64,000 nucleotides of DNA, taken from assembly GCA_965153355.1 (NCBI GenBank), contig OZ231127.1:50840001-50904000 (forward strand). Reading direction: 5' to 3'. Each line of letters begins with the position of its first letter. Positions within the stretch are counted from its first letter, which is position 1. Origin of the DNA: Flaccisagitta enflata (taxonomy: Eukaryota > Chaetognatha > Sagittoidea > Aphragmophora). Under the pieces are notes generated by a model. It did not search any database. It was not told where the DNA came from and saw only the letters and a list, made by a program, of their open reading frames with translations. Both the position numbers and the translations under genes were made by a program. Positions 42,381 through 64,000 of this stretch are shown here, piece after piece.

Positions 42381-43679
42381 CCTTGTCACTCACTGCCCTC
42401 TTTCCATTTTCATCCCTCCCCCTGTTATGAGATTCCTTTGTGTCTGTATAGTTGTAACCCACTATATCAGACCCAAGAGTAATGGTTTTAGGGGCCCTTT
42501 TTGGGGCGAATTTTGTTTGAGCATAATTTTACCATGAAGCTGTTCAAAAGTGACCAAAAAATTTTGCAGGAAGCTATTTACATGAAATGAGAATTTCCAT
42601 TTCAAATTTTTTAGGAATCCAAGCATTTTTGGACGCGCAGTGAATAAAAAAATATCTTTATGTTTTACGGGCCCTTTTTGGGCCTTTTTAGGTACCCCAA
42701 CCATCACCTACCATCATGATTCTCTTTCCATCAGTCTCTTACATCAAGAAGTATAGCCCAAAAAAATTGGGAAGGATTGGGTCTCTTTGAACAAGAAATT
42801 TTTACAAAAAAAAGCCAAAATAGGTCATTTTTAGCTTTTTTTGGGGGGTTGTTTCCAGGGGCCCCCTTATAGAGCCCCCAAACCACCAGTAATGGATTCC
42901 CCATGCATTTTCTTTTTAATATGTCTATTTTCCAGGTACTTTTAGTATGATTCTTTAGTACTACAGCCTTGAAGTTACAAAATTGTGTTTTTTTTCATTT
43001 ACCAGGTCATTTTGAACCGTAATAACTCGGCCATTTTTTGGAAATATCTGCTGAAATTTTTTCTGGGATCTCCCAAGATGCATGACTAACCATTTTCAAA
43101 AAAAAAATTGGATTCAGGGACCTTGAAATAGTGTTTTCATGTAAGAAAACTCAAAAATTTTTTTTTTTTTGGTCGAATTTTGTTTTTTTTAGCATAATTT
43201 CAACATGAAGCTGTTCAAAAGTGGCCACAAAACTTTGCAGGAAGCTTGTTGCATAAAATGAGAAGTTCCATTTCAAATTTTGTAGGAATCCAAGCATTTT
43301 TAGACGCACAATGAATAAAAAAGTGATATTTTTATGTTTTACGGGCCCTTTTTGGGCCTTTTTAGGTACCCCAACCATCACTTACCATGATGATCATTTT
43401 TTTTTTCAGTCTCTTACATCAAGAAGTATTACCACCAAAAAAATTTGGGGGTTGGGGTCTCATTAAGCAAAAAAATTTCAACAAAAATAGCCAAAATAGG
43501 CTATTTTTGGCTGTTTTTTTTGGTGCGTTTCTAGGGGCCCCCTCGTAGGGCCCTAAAAACATCAAAAATGGATTCCTGATGCAATTTTACATAGAAATCA
43601 CTTTTTTTTTGCCACCCTCAAAGATTTTTTTTTTTACATGCTAGCTGAAGATATGCACGTGAGGGCGTACATCAGTTTT

Positions 43680-44400
43680 GGTTTGTCCTTTGGCTGTCAC
43701 TCTCTCCAATCATCCATCATTGGGTGTGATCCGTATATTAGTTTAAAAATGAGTAATCTGTTGTGACCTGAATGGTTATAGTATAAGGCATGTCGTAGTT
43801 TCATCTTAACGACATTGCATTTGTTGTCTCGCGCTACGCTCGTTTGCTCGAGAACGGTACGACCATTTTTGCTCAAGAACGGTAAGCTCATTTTTTCGCT
43901 TTGTCTTCATCCGCGCCCGGACGCGACGTCTTTATTAAAGCGGGTTGTAGCTTGTCACAAGAATCTGAGAGAATTGACGATGATTTTTTTCCATAACTTT
44001 TGAATGAGTCAATGGATTTTGATAATTCTTTCGAATCCGAAATTTCGTGATCTACGTCTCAATGTTGCGCGGTTTCCAATGTTAAACGATGAGACAGACA
44101 CAGAAAAGGCGAGACAAACGAGACAAAATCAGAGACAAGTGAGACAAGATCAAAGACAATGAGACATAAGGTCAGACAGTCTAATCTTTGACATTTACTC
44201 TGTCCCAATCTTATCTTCTTATTCATAGTGTCTCACTCAAACAGTTTCATTCAATGTAACTCAGCTACTCAGATAAACTCATCACCATCATTCATCTTGT
44301 CTAATTATTGTTTAGAATTTTACCCAATGAACATATCTTTAACATTTATTTTGTCTCATTTACATTCATCATTCACAAAGTCTCATTCAAGAAGAATCAT
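43680..44400. other. No gene seen; GAGACAA/GTCTCATTCA motif region
   Basis: Scattered GAGACAAAC and GTCTCATTCA motifs form a degenerate minisatellite at 44080-44400. No coding exon is recognisable. Confidence 0.4.
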
Positions 44401-44405
44401 TTTTT

Positions 44406-44522
44406 TGGTCGCGTGCTACGCGACTCTACACCCCGCTATGTCGGTTGGTCGGTTGGTTGGTTGGTTGGTTGGTTGGTCGGTTGGTCGGTTGGTCAGTCCC
44501 CTTTTTACTTTTTTGGCATTTT
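44406..44522 (+). mobile_element. Family-A stem-loop element, 5' half only
   Basis: GGTCGCGTGCTACGCGACTC hairpin, CTACACCCCGC and a (GGTTGGTC)n core, then an abrupt return to the GTCTCATT-type host sequence. The CTTGTT half is missing. Confidence 0.6.
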
Positions 44523-44819
44523 TCTCATTAAACAGTCCCATTCACGAAGTCTCATTGAAAGAATCTCATTCCTATTACAAGGTTAAAAAACGAGACAGAG
44601 AAAGAGAGTCAGGGATCCATTTCTTTCTTTACCATGTGAATTTCAGAATGAGTAGAATTTCTGAGAATTCAGTTTTGTCTCATGGATGTCTGTCCACTAC
44701 CTTTGTCATTTTCTGTGTCTCCAAACCTTTATTTCAATCTTCAGCAAACCATACACTATCCCATTCTGTCTTTCTAATTCATTCTGTCTCTTTCTGTCTG
44801 TTTGTGTCTCTCTCTCTGT

Positions 44820-44896
<77 letters not shown>
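44820..44896. repeat. (GA)n microsatellite
   Basis: Pure GA run. Confidence 0.95.
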
Positions 44897-44900
<4 letters not shown>

Positions 44901-45029
44901 CTATTACCCTACTTATCCATACTGCTTGCCTCAAAACATTGTACCGCCTGAAACTCAACCCACTCAATAATACTTACTGACTTTCCATTAATTATGAGGG
45001 GTTAACAATGATTGAAACAACGTAAATTA

Positions 45030-45511
45030 CATAACTTTTTTTTATAGCATGGGACTATCAGAATGAGTAGAAATGAAGAGAGAATATGGCCTTGTCTCAT
45101 GGATGTCTATCCACTATCTCCTCATTATGTATGTCTTTTCAGATTGAATTTAATGTAAAGCTAACCCTACTTACGTATTCTGATTGTCCCAAAACATGAT
45201 ACCCCCCTGAAACTCAACCTACTCTTACTTACTTATTTACTTACTTACTTGATTTTTTGTGCGTTTTGAGGGGGTTACAAAGATTGAAGCAGTGTGAATT
45301 ACCATCTAGGGTTAGGGTTGCTATAATTTCTATAGCATGAGACTTTCGGAATGACTACACACAAACAGAGAGTATGACCTTGTCTCATGGATGTTTATCC
45401 ACTATCCTCTTCATTATCTTTGTCTCTTCACATTGAATTCAATGTAAAGCTAACCCTACTTATCTATTCTGATTGTCTTAAAACATGATACCCCATGAAA
45501 CTCAACCTACT

Positions 45512-45546
<35 letters not shown>

Positions 45547-45808
45547 GATTTTTTGTGTGTTTTGAGGGGGTAACAAAGATTGAAACAATGTGAATTACCA
45601 TATAGGGTTAGGGTTGATATATATTCTATATCATGAGACTATTGGAATGACTATACACAAACAGAGAGTATGACCTCGTCTCATGGATGTCTATCCACTA
45701 TCGTCTTCATTATCTTTGTCTCTTCACATTAAATCTAATGTAAAGCTAACCCTACTTATCCATTCTGATTGTCTCAAAACATGATACCCCCCTGAAACTC
45801 AACCTACT

Positions 45809-45843
<35 letters not shown>

Positions 45844-46398
45844 GATTTTTTGTGTGTTTTGAGGGGGTAACAAAGATTGAAACAATGTGAATTACCATCT
45901 AGGGTTAGGGTTGCTATATTTTCTATAGCATGAGACTATTGGAATGACTAGACACGAACAGAGAGTATGACCTTGTCTCATAGATGTCTATCCACTATCG
46001 TCTTCATTATCTTTGTCTCTTCACATTAAATCTAATGTAAAGCTAACCCTACTTATCCATTCTGATTGTCTCAAAACATGATACCCCCCTGAAACTCAAC
46101 CTACTCTTACTTACTTACTTACTTACATATTCAATTACTTGATTTTTTGTGTGTTTTGAGGGGGTAACAAAGATTGAAACAATGTGAATTACCATCTAGG
46201 GTTAGGGTTGCTATATTTTCTATAGCATGAGACTATTGGAATGACTATACACGAACAGAGAGTATGACCTCGTCTCATGGATGTCTATCCACTATCGTCT
46301 TCATTATCTTTGTCTCTTCACATTAAATTCAAAGTAAAGCTAACCCTACTTATCTATTCTGATTGTCACAAAACATGATACCCCCCTGAAACTCAACC

Positions 46399-46459
<61 letters not shown>

Positions 46460-46721
46460 GATTTTTTGTGTGTTCTGAGGGGGTAACAAAGATTGAAACA
46501 ATGTGAATTACCATCTAGGGTTAGGGTTGCTATATTTTCAATAGCATGAGACTACCGGAATGACTACACACAAACAGAGTGTATGACCTTGTCTCATGGA
46601 TGTCTATCCACTATCATCTTCATTATCTTTGTCTCTTCACATTAAATCTAATGTAAAGCTAACCCTACTTATCTATTCTGATTGTCTCAAAACATGATAC
46701 CCCCCTGAAACTCAACCTACT

Positions 46722-46772
<51 letters not shown>

Positions 46773-47034
46773 GATTTTTTGTGTGTTTTGAGGGGGTAAC
46801 AAAGATTGAAACAATGTGAATTACCATCTAGGGTTAGGGTTGCTATATTTTCTATAGCATGAGACTATTGGAATGACTATACACAAACAGAGAGTATGAC
46901 CTCGTCTCATGGCTGTCTATCCACTATCGTCTTCATTATCTTTGTCTCTTCACATTAAATTCAAAGTAAAGCTAACCCTACTTATCTATTCTGATTGTCA
47001 CAAAACATGATACCCCCCTGAAACTCAACCTACT

Positions 47035-47065
<31 letters not shown>

Positions 47066-47327
47066 GATTTTTTGTGTGTTTTGAGGGGGTAACAAAGATT
47101 GAAACAATGTGAATTACCATCTAGGGTTAAGGTTGCTTTATTATCAATAGCATGAGACTACCGGAATGACTACACACGAACAGAGTGTATGACCTTGTCT
47201 CATGGATGTCTATCCACTATCGTCTTCATTATCTTTGTCTCTTCACATTAAATCTAATGTAAAGCTAACCCTACTTATCTATTCTGATTGTCTCAAAACA
47301 TGATACCCCCCTGAAACTCAACCTACT

Positions 47328-47366
<39 letters not shown>

Positions 47367-47628
47367 GATTTTTTGTGTGTTTTGAGGGGGTAACAAAGAT
47401 TGAAACAATGTGAATTACCATCTAGGGTTAGGGTTGCTACATTTTCTATAGCGTGAGACTATTGGAATGACTATACACAAACAGAGAGTATGACCTCGTC
47501 TCATGGATGTCTATCCACTATCGTCTTCATTATCTTTGTCTCTTCACATTAAATTCAAAGTAAAGCTAACCCTAGTTATCTATTCTGATTGTCACAAAAC
47601 ATGATACCCCCCTGAAACTCAACCTACT

Positions 47629-47670
<42 letters not shown>

Positions 47671-47937
47671 CACTTGATTTTTTGTGTGTTTTGAGGGGGT
47701 AACAAAGATTGAAACAATGTGAATTACCATCTAGGGTTAGGGTTGCTATATTTTCAATAGCATGAGACTACCGGAATGACTACACACAAACAGAGTGTAT
47801 GACCTTGTCTCATGGATGTCTATCCACTATCGTCTTCATTATCTTTGTCTCTTCACATTAAATCTAATGTAAAGCTAACCCTACTTATCTATTCTGATTG
47901 TCTCAAAACATGATACCCCCCTGAAACTCAACCTACT

Positions 47938-47980
<43 letters not shown>

Positions 47981-48242
47981 GATTTTTTGTGTGTTTTGAG
48001 GGGGTAACAAAGATTGAAACAATGTGAATTACCATCTAGGGTTAGGGTTGCTATATTTTCTATAGCATGAGACTATTGGAATGACTAGACACGAACAGAG
48101 AGTATAACCTTGTCTCATAGATGTCTATCCACTATCGTCTTCATTATCTTTGTCTCTTCACATTAAATCTAATGTAAAGCTAACCCTACTTATCCATTCT
48201 GATTGTCTCAAAACATGATACCCCCCTGAAACTCAACCTACT

Positions 48243-48282
<40 letters not shown>

Positions 48283-48555
48283 TTTACTTACTTGATTTTT
48301 TGTGTGTTTTGAGGGGGTAACAAAGATTGAAACAATGTGAATTACCATCTAGGGTTAGGGTTGCTATATTTTCTATAGCATGAGACTATTGGAATGACTA
48401 TACACAAACAGAGAGTATGACCTCGTCTCATGGATGTCTATCCACTATCGTCTTCATTATCTTTGTCTCTTCACATTAAATTCAAAGTAAAGCTAACCCT
48501 ACTTATCTATTCTGATTGTCACAAAACATGATACCCCCCTGAAACTCAACCTACT

Positions 48556-48601
<46 letters not shown>

Positions 48602-48868
48602 CACTTACTTGATTTTTTGTGTGTTTTGAGGGGTAACAAAGATTGAAACAATGTGAATTACCATCTAGGGTTAGGTTTGCTATATTTTCAATAGCATGAG
48701 ACTACCGGAATGAGAACACACAAACAGAGTGATTGACCTTGTCTCATGGATGTCTATCCACTATCGTCTTCATTATCTTTGTCTCTTCACATTAAATCTA
48801 ATGTAAAGCTAACCCTACATATCCATTCTGATTGTCTCAAAACATGATACCCCCCTGAAACTCAACCT

Positions 48869-48931
<63 letters not shown>

Positions 48932-49512
48932 GATTTTTTGTGTGTTTTGAGGGGGTAACAAAGATTGAAACAATGTGAATTACCATCTAGGGTTAGGGTT
49001 GCTATATTTTCTATAGCATGAGACTATTGGAATGACTAGACACGAACAGAGAGTATGACCTTGTCTCATAGATGTCTATCCACTATCGTCTTCATTATCT
49101 TTGTCTCTTCACATTAAATCTAATGTAAAGCTAACCCTACTTATCCATTCTGATTGTCTCAAAACATGATACCCCCCTGAAACTCAACCTACTCTTACTT
49201 ACTTACTTACTTACTTACTTATTTACTTACTTGATTTTTTGTGTGTTTTGAGGGGGTAACAAAGATTGAAACAATGTGAATTACCATCTAGGGTTAGGGT
49301 TGCTATATTTTCTATAGCATGAGACTATTGGAATGACTATACACGAACAGAGAGTATAACCTTGTCTCATGGATGTCTATCCACTATTGTCTTCATTATC
49401 TTTGTCTCTTCACATTAAATTCAAAGTAAAGCTAACCCTACTTATCTATTCTGATTGTCACAAAAAATGATACCCCCCTGAAACTCAACCTACTCTTACT
49501 TACTTACTTACC

Positions 49513-49545
<33 letters not shown>

Positions 49546-49807
49546 GATTTTTTGTGTGTTTTGAGGGGGTAACAAAGATTGAAACAATGTGAATTACCAT
49601 CTAGGGTTAGGGTTGCTATATTTTCAATAGCATGAGACTACTGGAATGACTACACACAAACAGAGTGTATGACCTTGTCTCATGGATGTCTATCCACTAT
49701 CGTCTTCATTATCTTTGTCTCTTCACATTAAATCTAATGTAAAGCTAACCCTACTTATCTATTCTGATTGTCTCAAAACATGATACCCCCCTGAAACTCA
49801 ACCTACT

Positions 49808-49846
<39 letters not shown>

Positions 49847-50590
49847 GATTTTTTGTGTGTTTTGAGGGGGTAACAAAGATTGAAACAATGTGAATTACCA
49901 TCTAGGGTTAGGGTTGCTATATTTTCTATAGCATGAGACTATTGGAATGTTTAGACACGAACAGAGAGTATGACCTTGTCTCATAGATGTCTATTCACTA
50001 TCCTCTTCATTATCTTTGTCTCTTCACATTGAATTCAATGTAAAGCTAACCCTACTTATGTATTTTGATTGTCTCAAAACGTGACACCCCCCTGAAACTC
50101 AACCTACTCTTACTTACTTATTTACTTACTTATTTTCTTACTTACTTACTTATTTACTTGATTTTTTGTGTGTTTCGAGGGGGTAACAAAGATTGAAACA
50201 ATGAGAATTACCATCTAGGGTTAAGGTTGCTATATTTTCTATAGCATGAGACTGTCGGAATGACTAGACACAAACAGGGAGTATGACCTTGTCTCATGGA
50301 TGTCTTTCCACTATCTTCTTCATGATCTCGGTCTCCTCACATTGAATTCAATGTAAAGCTAACCCTACTTATCTATTCTGATTGTCTCAAAACATGATAC
50401 CCCCCTGAAACTCAACCTACTCTTACTTACTTACTTACTTATTTACTTGATTTTTGTGTGTTTTTAGGGGGTAACAAAGATTGAAACGATCTGAATTAAC
50501 AACTCGGGTTAGGGTTGCTATATCGCCTTAGCGTAAGCCTATCAGAATGAGTGGACATGAACAGAGAGTGTGGCCTTGTCTCATGGATGT
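45030..50590. repeat. Satellite array, ~300-bp monomers with TTAC microsatellite and TTAGGG-like motif
   Basis: About 18-19 head-to-tail monomers. Each reads CTAGGGTTAGGGTTGCTATA, GTCTCATGGATGTCTATCCA, CTTCACATTAAATNNAANGT, GATACCCCCCTGAAACTCAA, (TTAC)4-14, GATTTTTTGTGTGTTTTGAG, then back. Length differences come mainly from the TTAC run. Two monomer variants (TTGGAATGACTATACAC and CCGGAATGACTACACAC) tend to alternate, so the array has dimeric higher-order structure. Monomers at both edges are the most diverged. Confidence 0.95.
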
Positions 50591-50689
50591 CTATCGTTTT
50601 CATTTTCTCTTCCTCTTCACATTGAATTCAATAGTTTTGACTGTCTCAGACAAGACAAGATCGAAATGCTCCGTTGACTGTAATAATGA

Positions 50690-50699
50690 GAGAGAGAGT

Positions 50700-50771
<72 letters not shown>

Positions 50772-50806
50772 TCCAAAGAGACGCTCGAAATGATTATCTT
50801 ACTTTG

Positions 50807-50887
<81 letters not shown>

Positions 50888-50895
50888 ATTACTTT

Positions 50896-50935
<40 letters not shown>
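50690..50935. repeat. Three (GA)n blocks
   Basis: GA runs at 50690-50769, 50811-50885 and 50900-50935. The short spacers share a TTACTTTGTTTGAGA / TTACTTTATTTGAGA motif, so the spacer was duplicated with the run. Confidence 0.9.
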
Positions 50936-50937
<2 letters not shown>

Positions 50938-51045
50938 ATCGGAATGATGACCCAATTTTACCGCTTTTATGTTAAGCTAATCCGTGTGGGCTTTGCCCTA
51001 TACTTGATTCAATCCTCAAAAAGAAGATAGAGACACAACTTTTGT

Positions 51046-51047
51046 GG

Positions 51048-51097
<50 letters not shown>
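51046..51097. repeat. (GTT)n microsatellite
   Basis: About 17 GTT units, 150 bp upstream of the first coding exon of the recombinase-like gene. Confidence 0.95.
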
Positions 51098-51250
51098 AGC
51101 TTGTCGTCGACTTAAGCAGTGTGAGCTGGTTGAAGGTCATTACAGGTTTCGCGAACTTGAGGAGCAGTTCTGAATTTAATTCCATTTTTTTATCCTTGCC
51201 ATTCTATTTGTCTCCTAATCTACTCTTTTTTTCCTCAGAACAGCAAAAAG

Positions 51251-61645
<10,395 letters not shown>

Positions 61646-61980
61646 TTCTGATGCTGTTTTTCATTGTATTTGTTTAGAGGGGGGTAGAGAATTGATGGGA
61701 TAGATAGTTTTGATGTTTCTTCCAGTGTAATTGATTTACAATAGATATTTTTCTGTTATTCTTCGTTTTCGTTCACAGAGTCTCGGTACCATACAGTCCT
61801 AGTTAATATTTTGGATCGTCAGTCTCACTAGTCTTACTCGTTCATTTTAAGTCATTCAACATGTCTATTTATATTTAGCGCGGTAAGACAATGAGCTAAT
61901 CAGGGTGAAACCGCATCTCATTCAGGAGAGAAAATTACGCCTAGATTGATATTAGTTGTGTGTGATTTTTAGCTGATTTT
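61646..61980 (+). other. 3' flank of the recombinase-like gene
   Basis: AT-rich sequence with no canonical AATAAA near the stop. TTCACAGAGTCTCG and TCATTCAACA motifs appear before the downstream array. Confidence 0.3.
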
Positions 61981-61984
61981 ATCT

Positions 61985-64000
61985 TGATTGAACAATTGAG
62001 ATATTGCACAATTGAGATATTGCAATAGACAAAACAAATGGAAAAGATGGCAAATACAAAATCATGGACCTAAGGACCCAAGAGAATTTAGACATTGAGT
62101 TAAAGACAGGGTGAATGACTTGGTTATTGTCATTGCTCAAGAGACTTGGTAAATGACATTGACAACAAAATCGGATGAATGGCATAGCCTGAAACATAGG
62201 GTAATTAACATTGACCGAGAGACCACCTGAATGGCATTGACCAAGGGAGTTAGGGCATTGGCCAACAGACAGGATGAATGACATTGACCATGACAGTTGA
62301 GACATCGACTTGGTGACTGGGTGCATGACATTGAGAGACTTAGGTCAGGTTACATGATCAAAAGATTTGAGACAAAGTGAATGACGCTAATCAAGAGACA
62401 TTAGAGAATGATGCTGACAAACTTGAGACATTATGAATGATGCTTTGAGACATTAGACCATGAAAAATGCTATTTAGAGACTTAAGACAGAGTGAATGGT
62501 GCTGACTAAGAGACTTGAGACAAAGAAAAGACGCTGACTAATGTACTATAGACATAGTGAATGACAGTGAGAGACAGAGTAAATGACAGTGAACCACCAA
62601 GAGACTTAAGACAAGAGTGCATGACATAGAAAGACTTGACAGGGTATATGACACTGAGATACGTGAGACAGTAAGTGATACTCAGACAATGTAAATGACA
62701 TTGACCGAGACTCTAAAGACAAAATGAATAAAGCTGACTTAGACTTGAGACAAAGTGAATGATGCTGATCAAGAAAATTGAGACAAAGTGAATGATACAA
62801 AGAGACATGAGAAGTGAATTGAGACAGGGTGAATGACATTGGTGTCATTTAAGAGATTTGAGATGGTGAATGACGCTGACTATGAGATTTGTGAGAGTGA
62901 ATGACATTACCTAAGATATGAGACAGTTAATGGTATTGACTGGATGAATGATGCTAAACAAGAAACCTGAGATGGGGTTAATGACACTGACCAAGAGATA
63001 GGGCGAATAACAGTGATCGTGAGATATGAGGCATAGAGAATGACAATGACCAAGAGACAGGGTAAAGGACATTGATTAAGAGATTTGAAACGCAGCAAAT
63101 GACACTGGGTAACAGAATTAAGACAAAGTGAATGGGTGACAAGGTGAAATAAATTGACCAAGCAATAGGTTGAATGACACTGGTCAGATGATTTTGACAC
63201 AAAGTGAATGACGCGGACCAAAAGATGTTAGTCAGAAAATGTGCTGACAGACATGAGACAGTGAATGATGTTAAAATACATAAGATGGTGAATAATGCTC
63301 AAAGATATGAGACAGAGTGAATGAAGTCGTCTAAGAGACTTGAGACCAGGTGAATGACGCTGACCATGAAACTTGAGACAGAATGAATGATATTGGCTAA
63401 GACATGAGACAGTAAATGATATTGTCCAGATGAGACAGTAAATGATATTGTCCAGATGAATGATGCTAACTATGAGACTTGAGACAGGGTAAATGACATT
63501 GACCAAGCGACTTAGGACAAGATGAATGAGTGATCATGAGACAAGGCAAATGACAATGATAAAGAGACGGGGTGAATGACATTGTTCGAAGGATTTGAAA
63601 CATAGTGAATGATACTGGGTAAAAGAATTGAGACAAAGTGAATGGGTAACAAGTTGAGACAAATTGACTAGGCGACAAGTTGAATGATACTAATAAAAAG
63701 ATAGGAGACATAGTGAATGACATTGACTAATAGACATTAGACAGAAAAAAATGCTAACAGAGGTTTGAGACAGAATGAATGATGCTAAGAGACATTAGAT
63801 GGTGATCAATGTAAAGAGACTTGATGAATGATGCCGACTAATAGATCTTAGACAAGGTGAATGACGCTTGAGATGGAGTGAATGGTATTGGCTAGGACCT
63901 GAGATGGTAAATAATATTGATAAGATGAATGATGTCAACCATAAGACTTGAGACAGGGTGAATGACACTGATCAAGAGACGTGATTTGAAGTGAATGACA
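61985..64000. repeat. Degenerate minisatellite (GACTTGAGACAGAGTGAATGAC)
   Basis: Irregular 20-40 bp units built from GAGAC(A), GTGAATGAC and TTGACCAAGAGA run to the window edge. The motif is the reverse complement of the GTCATTCAC / GTCTC words found in the gene's introns and at 44.1-44.6 kb. Open minus-strand frames here are repeat artefacts. Confidence 0.85.

Noticed and set aside
45030-50590. TTAGGG motifs as evidence of a chromosome end
   Set aside because: Each monomer has only one or two units embedded in a 300-bp satellite, with a gene beyond it, so it is not a telomere tract.

Overview
The window is eukaryotic nuclear DNA. Coding sequence is rare, broken by spliceosomal GT-AG introns, and embedded in microsatellites, minisatellites, a satellite array and many short non-autonomous mobile elements. 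A C-type-lectin-like gene, a ubiquitin-specific-protease-like ORF and a 13-exon nuclear-type protein point to an animal, most likely an invertebrate, or a close holozoan relative. I cannot name the species. There are no bacterial operons, CRISPR arrays or recognisable rRNA/tRNA genes.

Layout. 1-3.7 kb: an inverted-repeat element with TATA-type promoter sequences and a 39-bp minisatellite, then a truncated USP (peptidase C19) ORF at 2586-3236. 3.7-7.9 kb: repeats and element remnants. 7.95-9.2 kb: a two-exon C-type-lectin-like domain on the minus strand whose intron holds a MITE and a stem-loop element. 9.2-32.7 kb: almost only repeats, including several members of one stem-loop element family ending in CTTGTT, a 5.3-kb inverted-repeat element (about 21.0-26.3 kb) filled with a 160-bp tandem repeat, and a triplicated leader-like block before a 50-codon ORF (29.1 kb). 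32.7-38.7 kb: low-confidence candidate exons around a 162-bp tandem repeat and a 13-bp minisatellite. 37.5-43.7 kb: three long fold-back structures, one with arms over 1 kb. 45.0-50.6 kb: a satellite array of roughly 300-bp monomers, each carrying a TTAC microsatellite and a TTAGGG-like motif.

The main gene is at 51251-61645 (+). I could chain 13 exons with consistent splice phases into one uninterrupted reading frame of about 1303 residues. It encodes an acidic/basic nuclear-type protein with Cys/His zinc-binding-like motifs (residues about 309-392) and a tyrosine-recombinase fold (about 467-830). R, TxxR, GH and Y motif positions are recognisable. A 65-bp coding block occurs twice in the gene, in exons 5 and 11, with one mismatch. 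Its introns are largely minisatellites of two families, and the region downstream (62-64 kb) is a degenerate array of a related motif in reverse orientation.

Most long open frames in the window come from simple repeats and are not genes.
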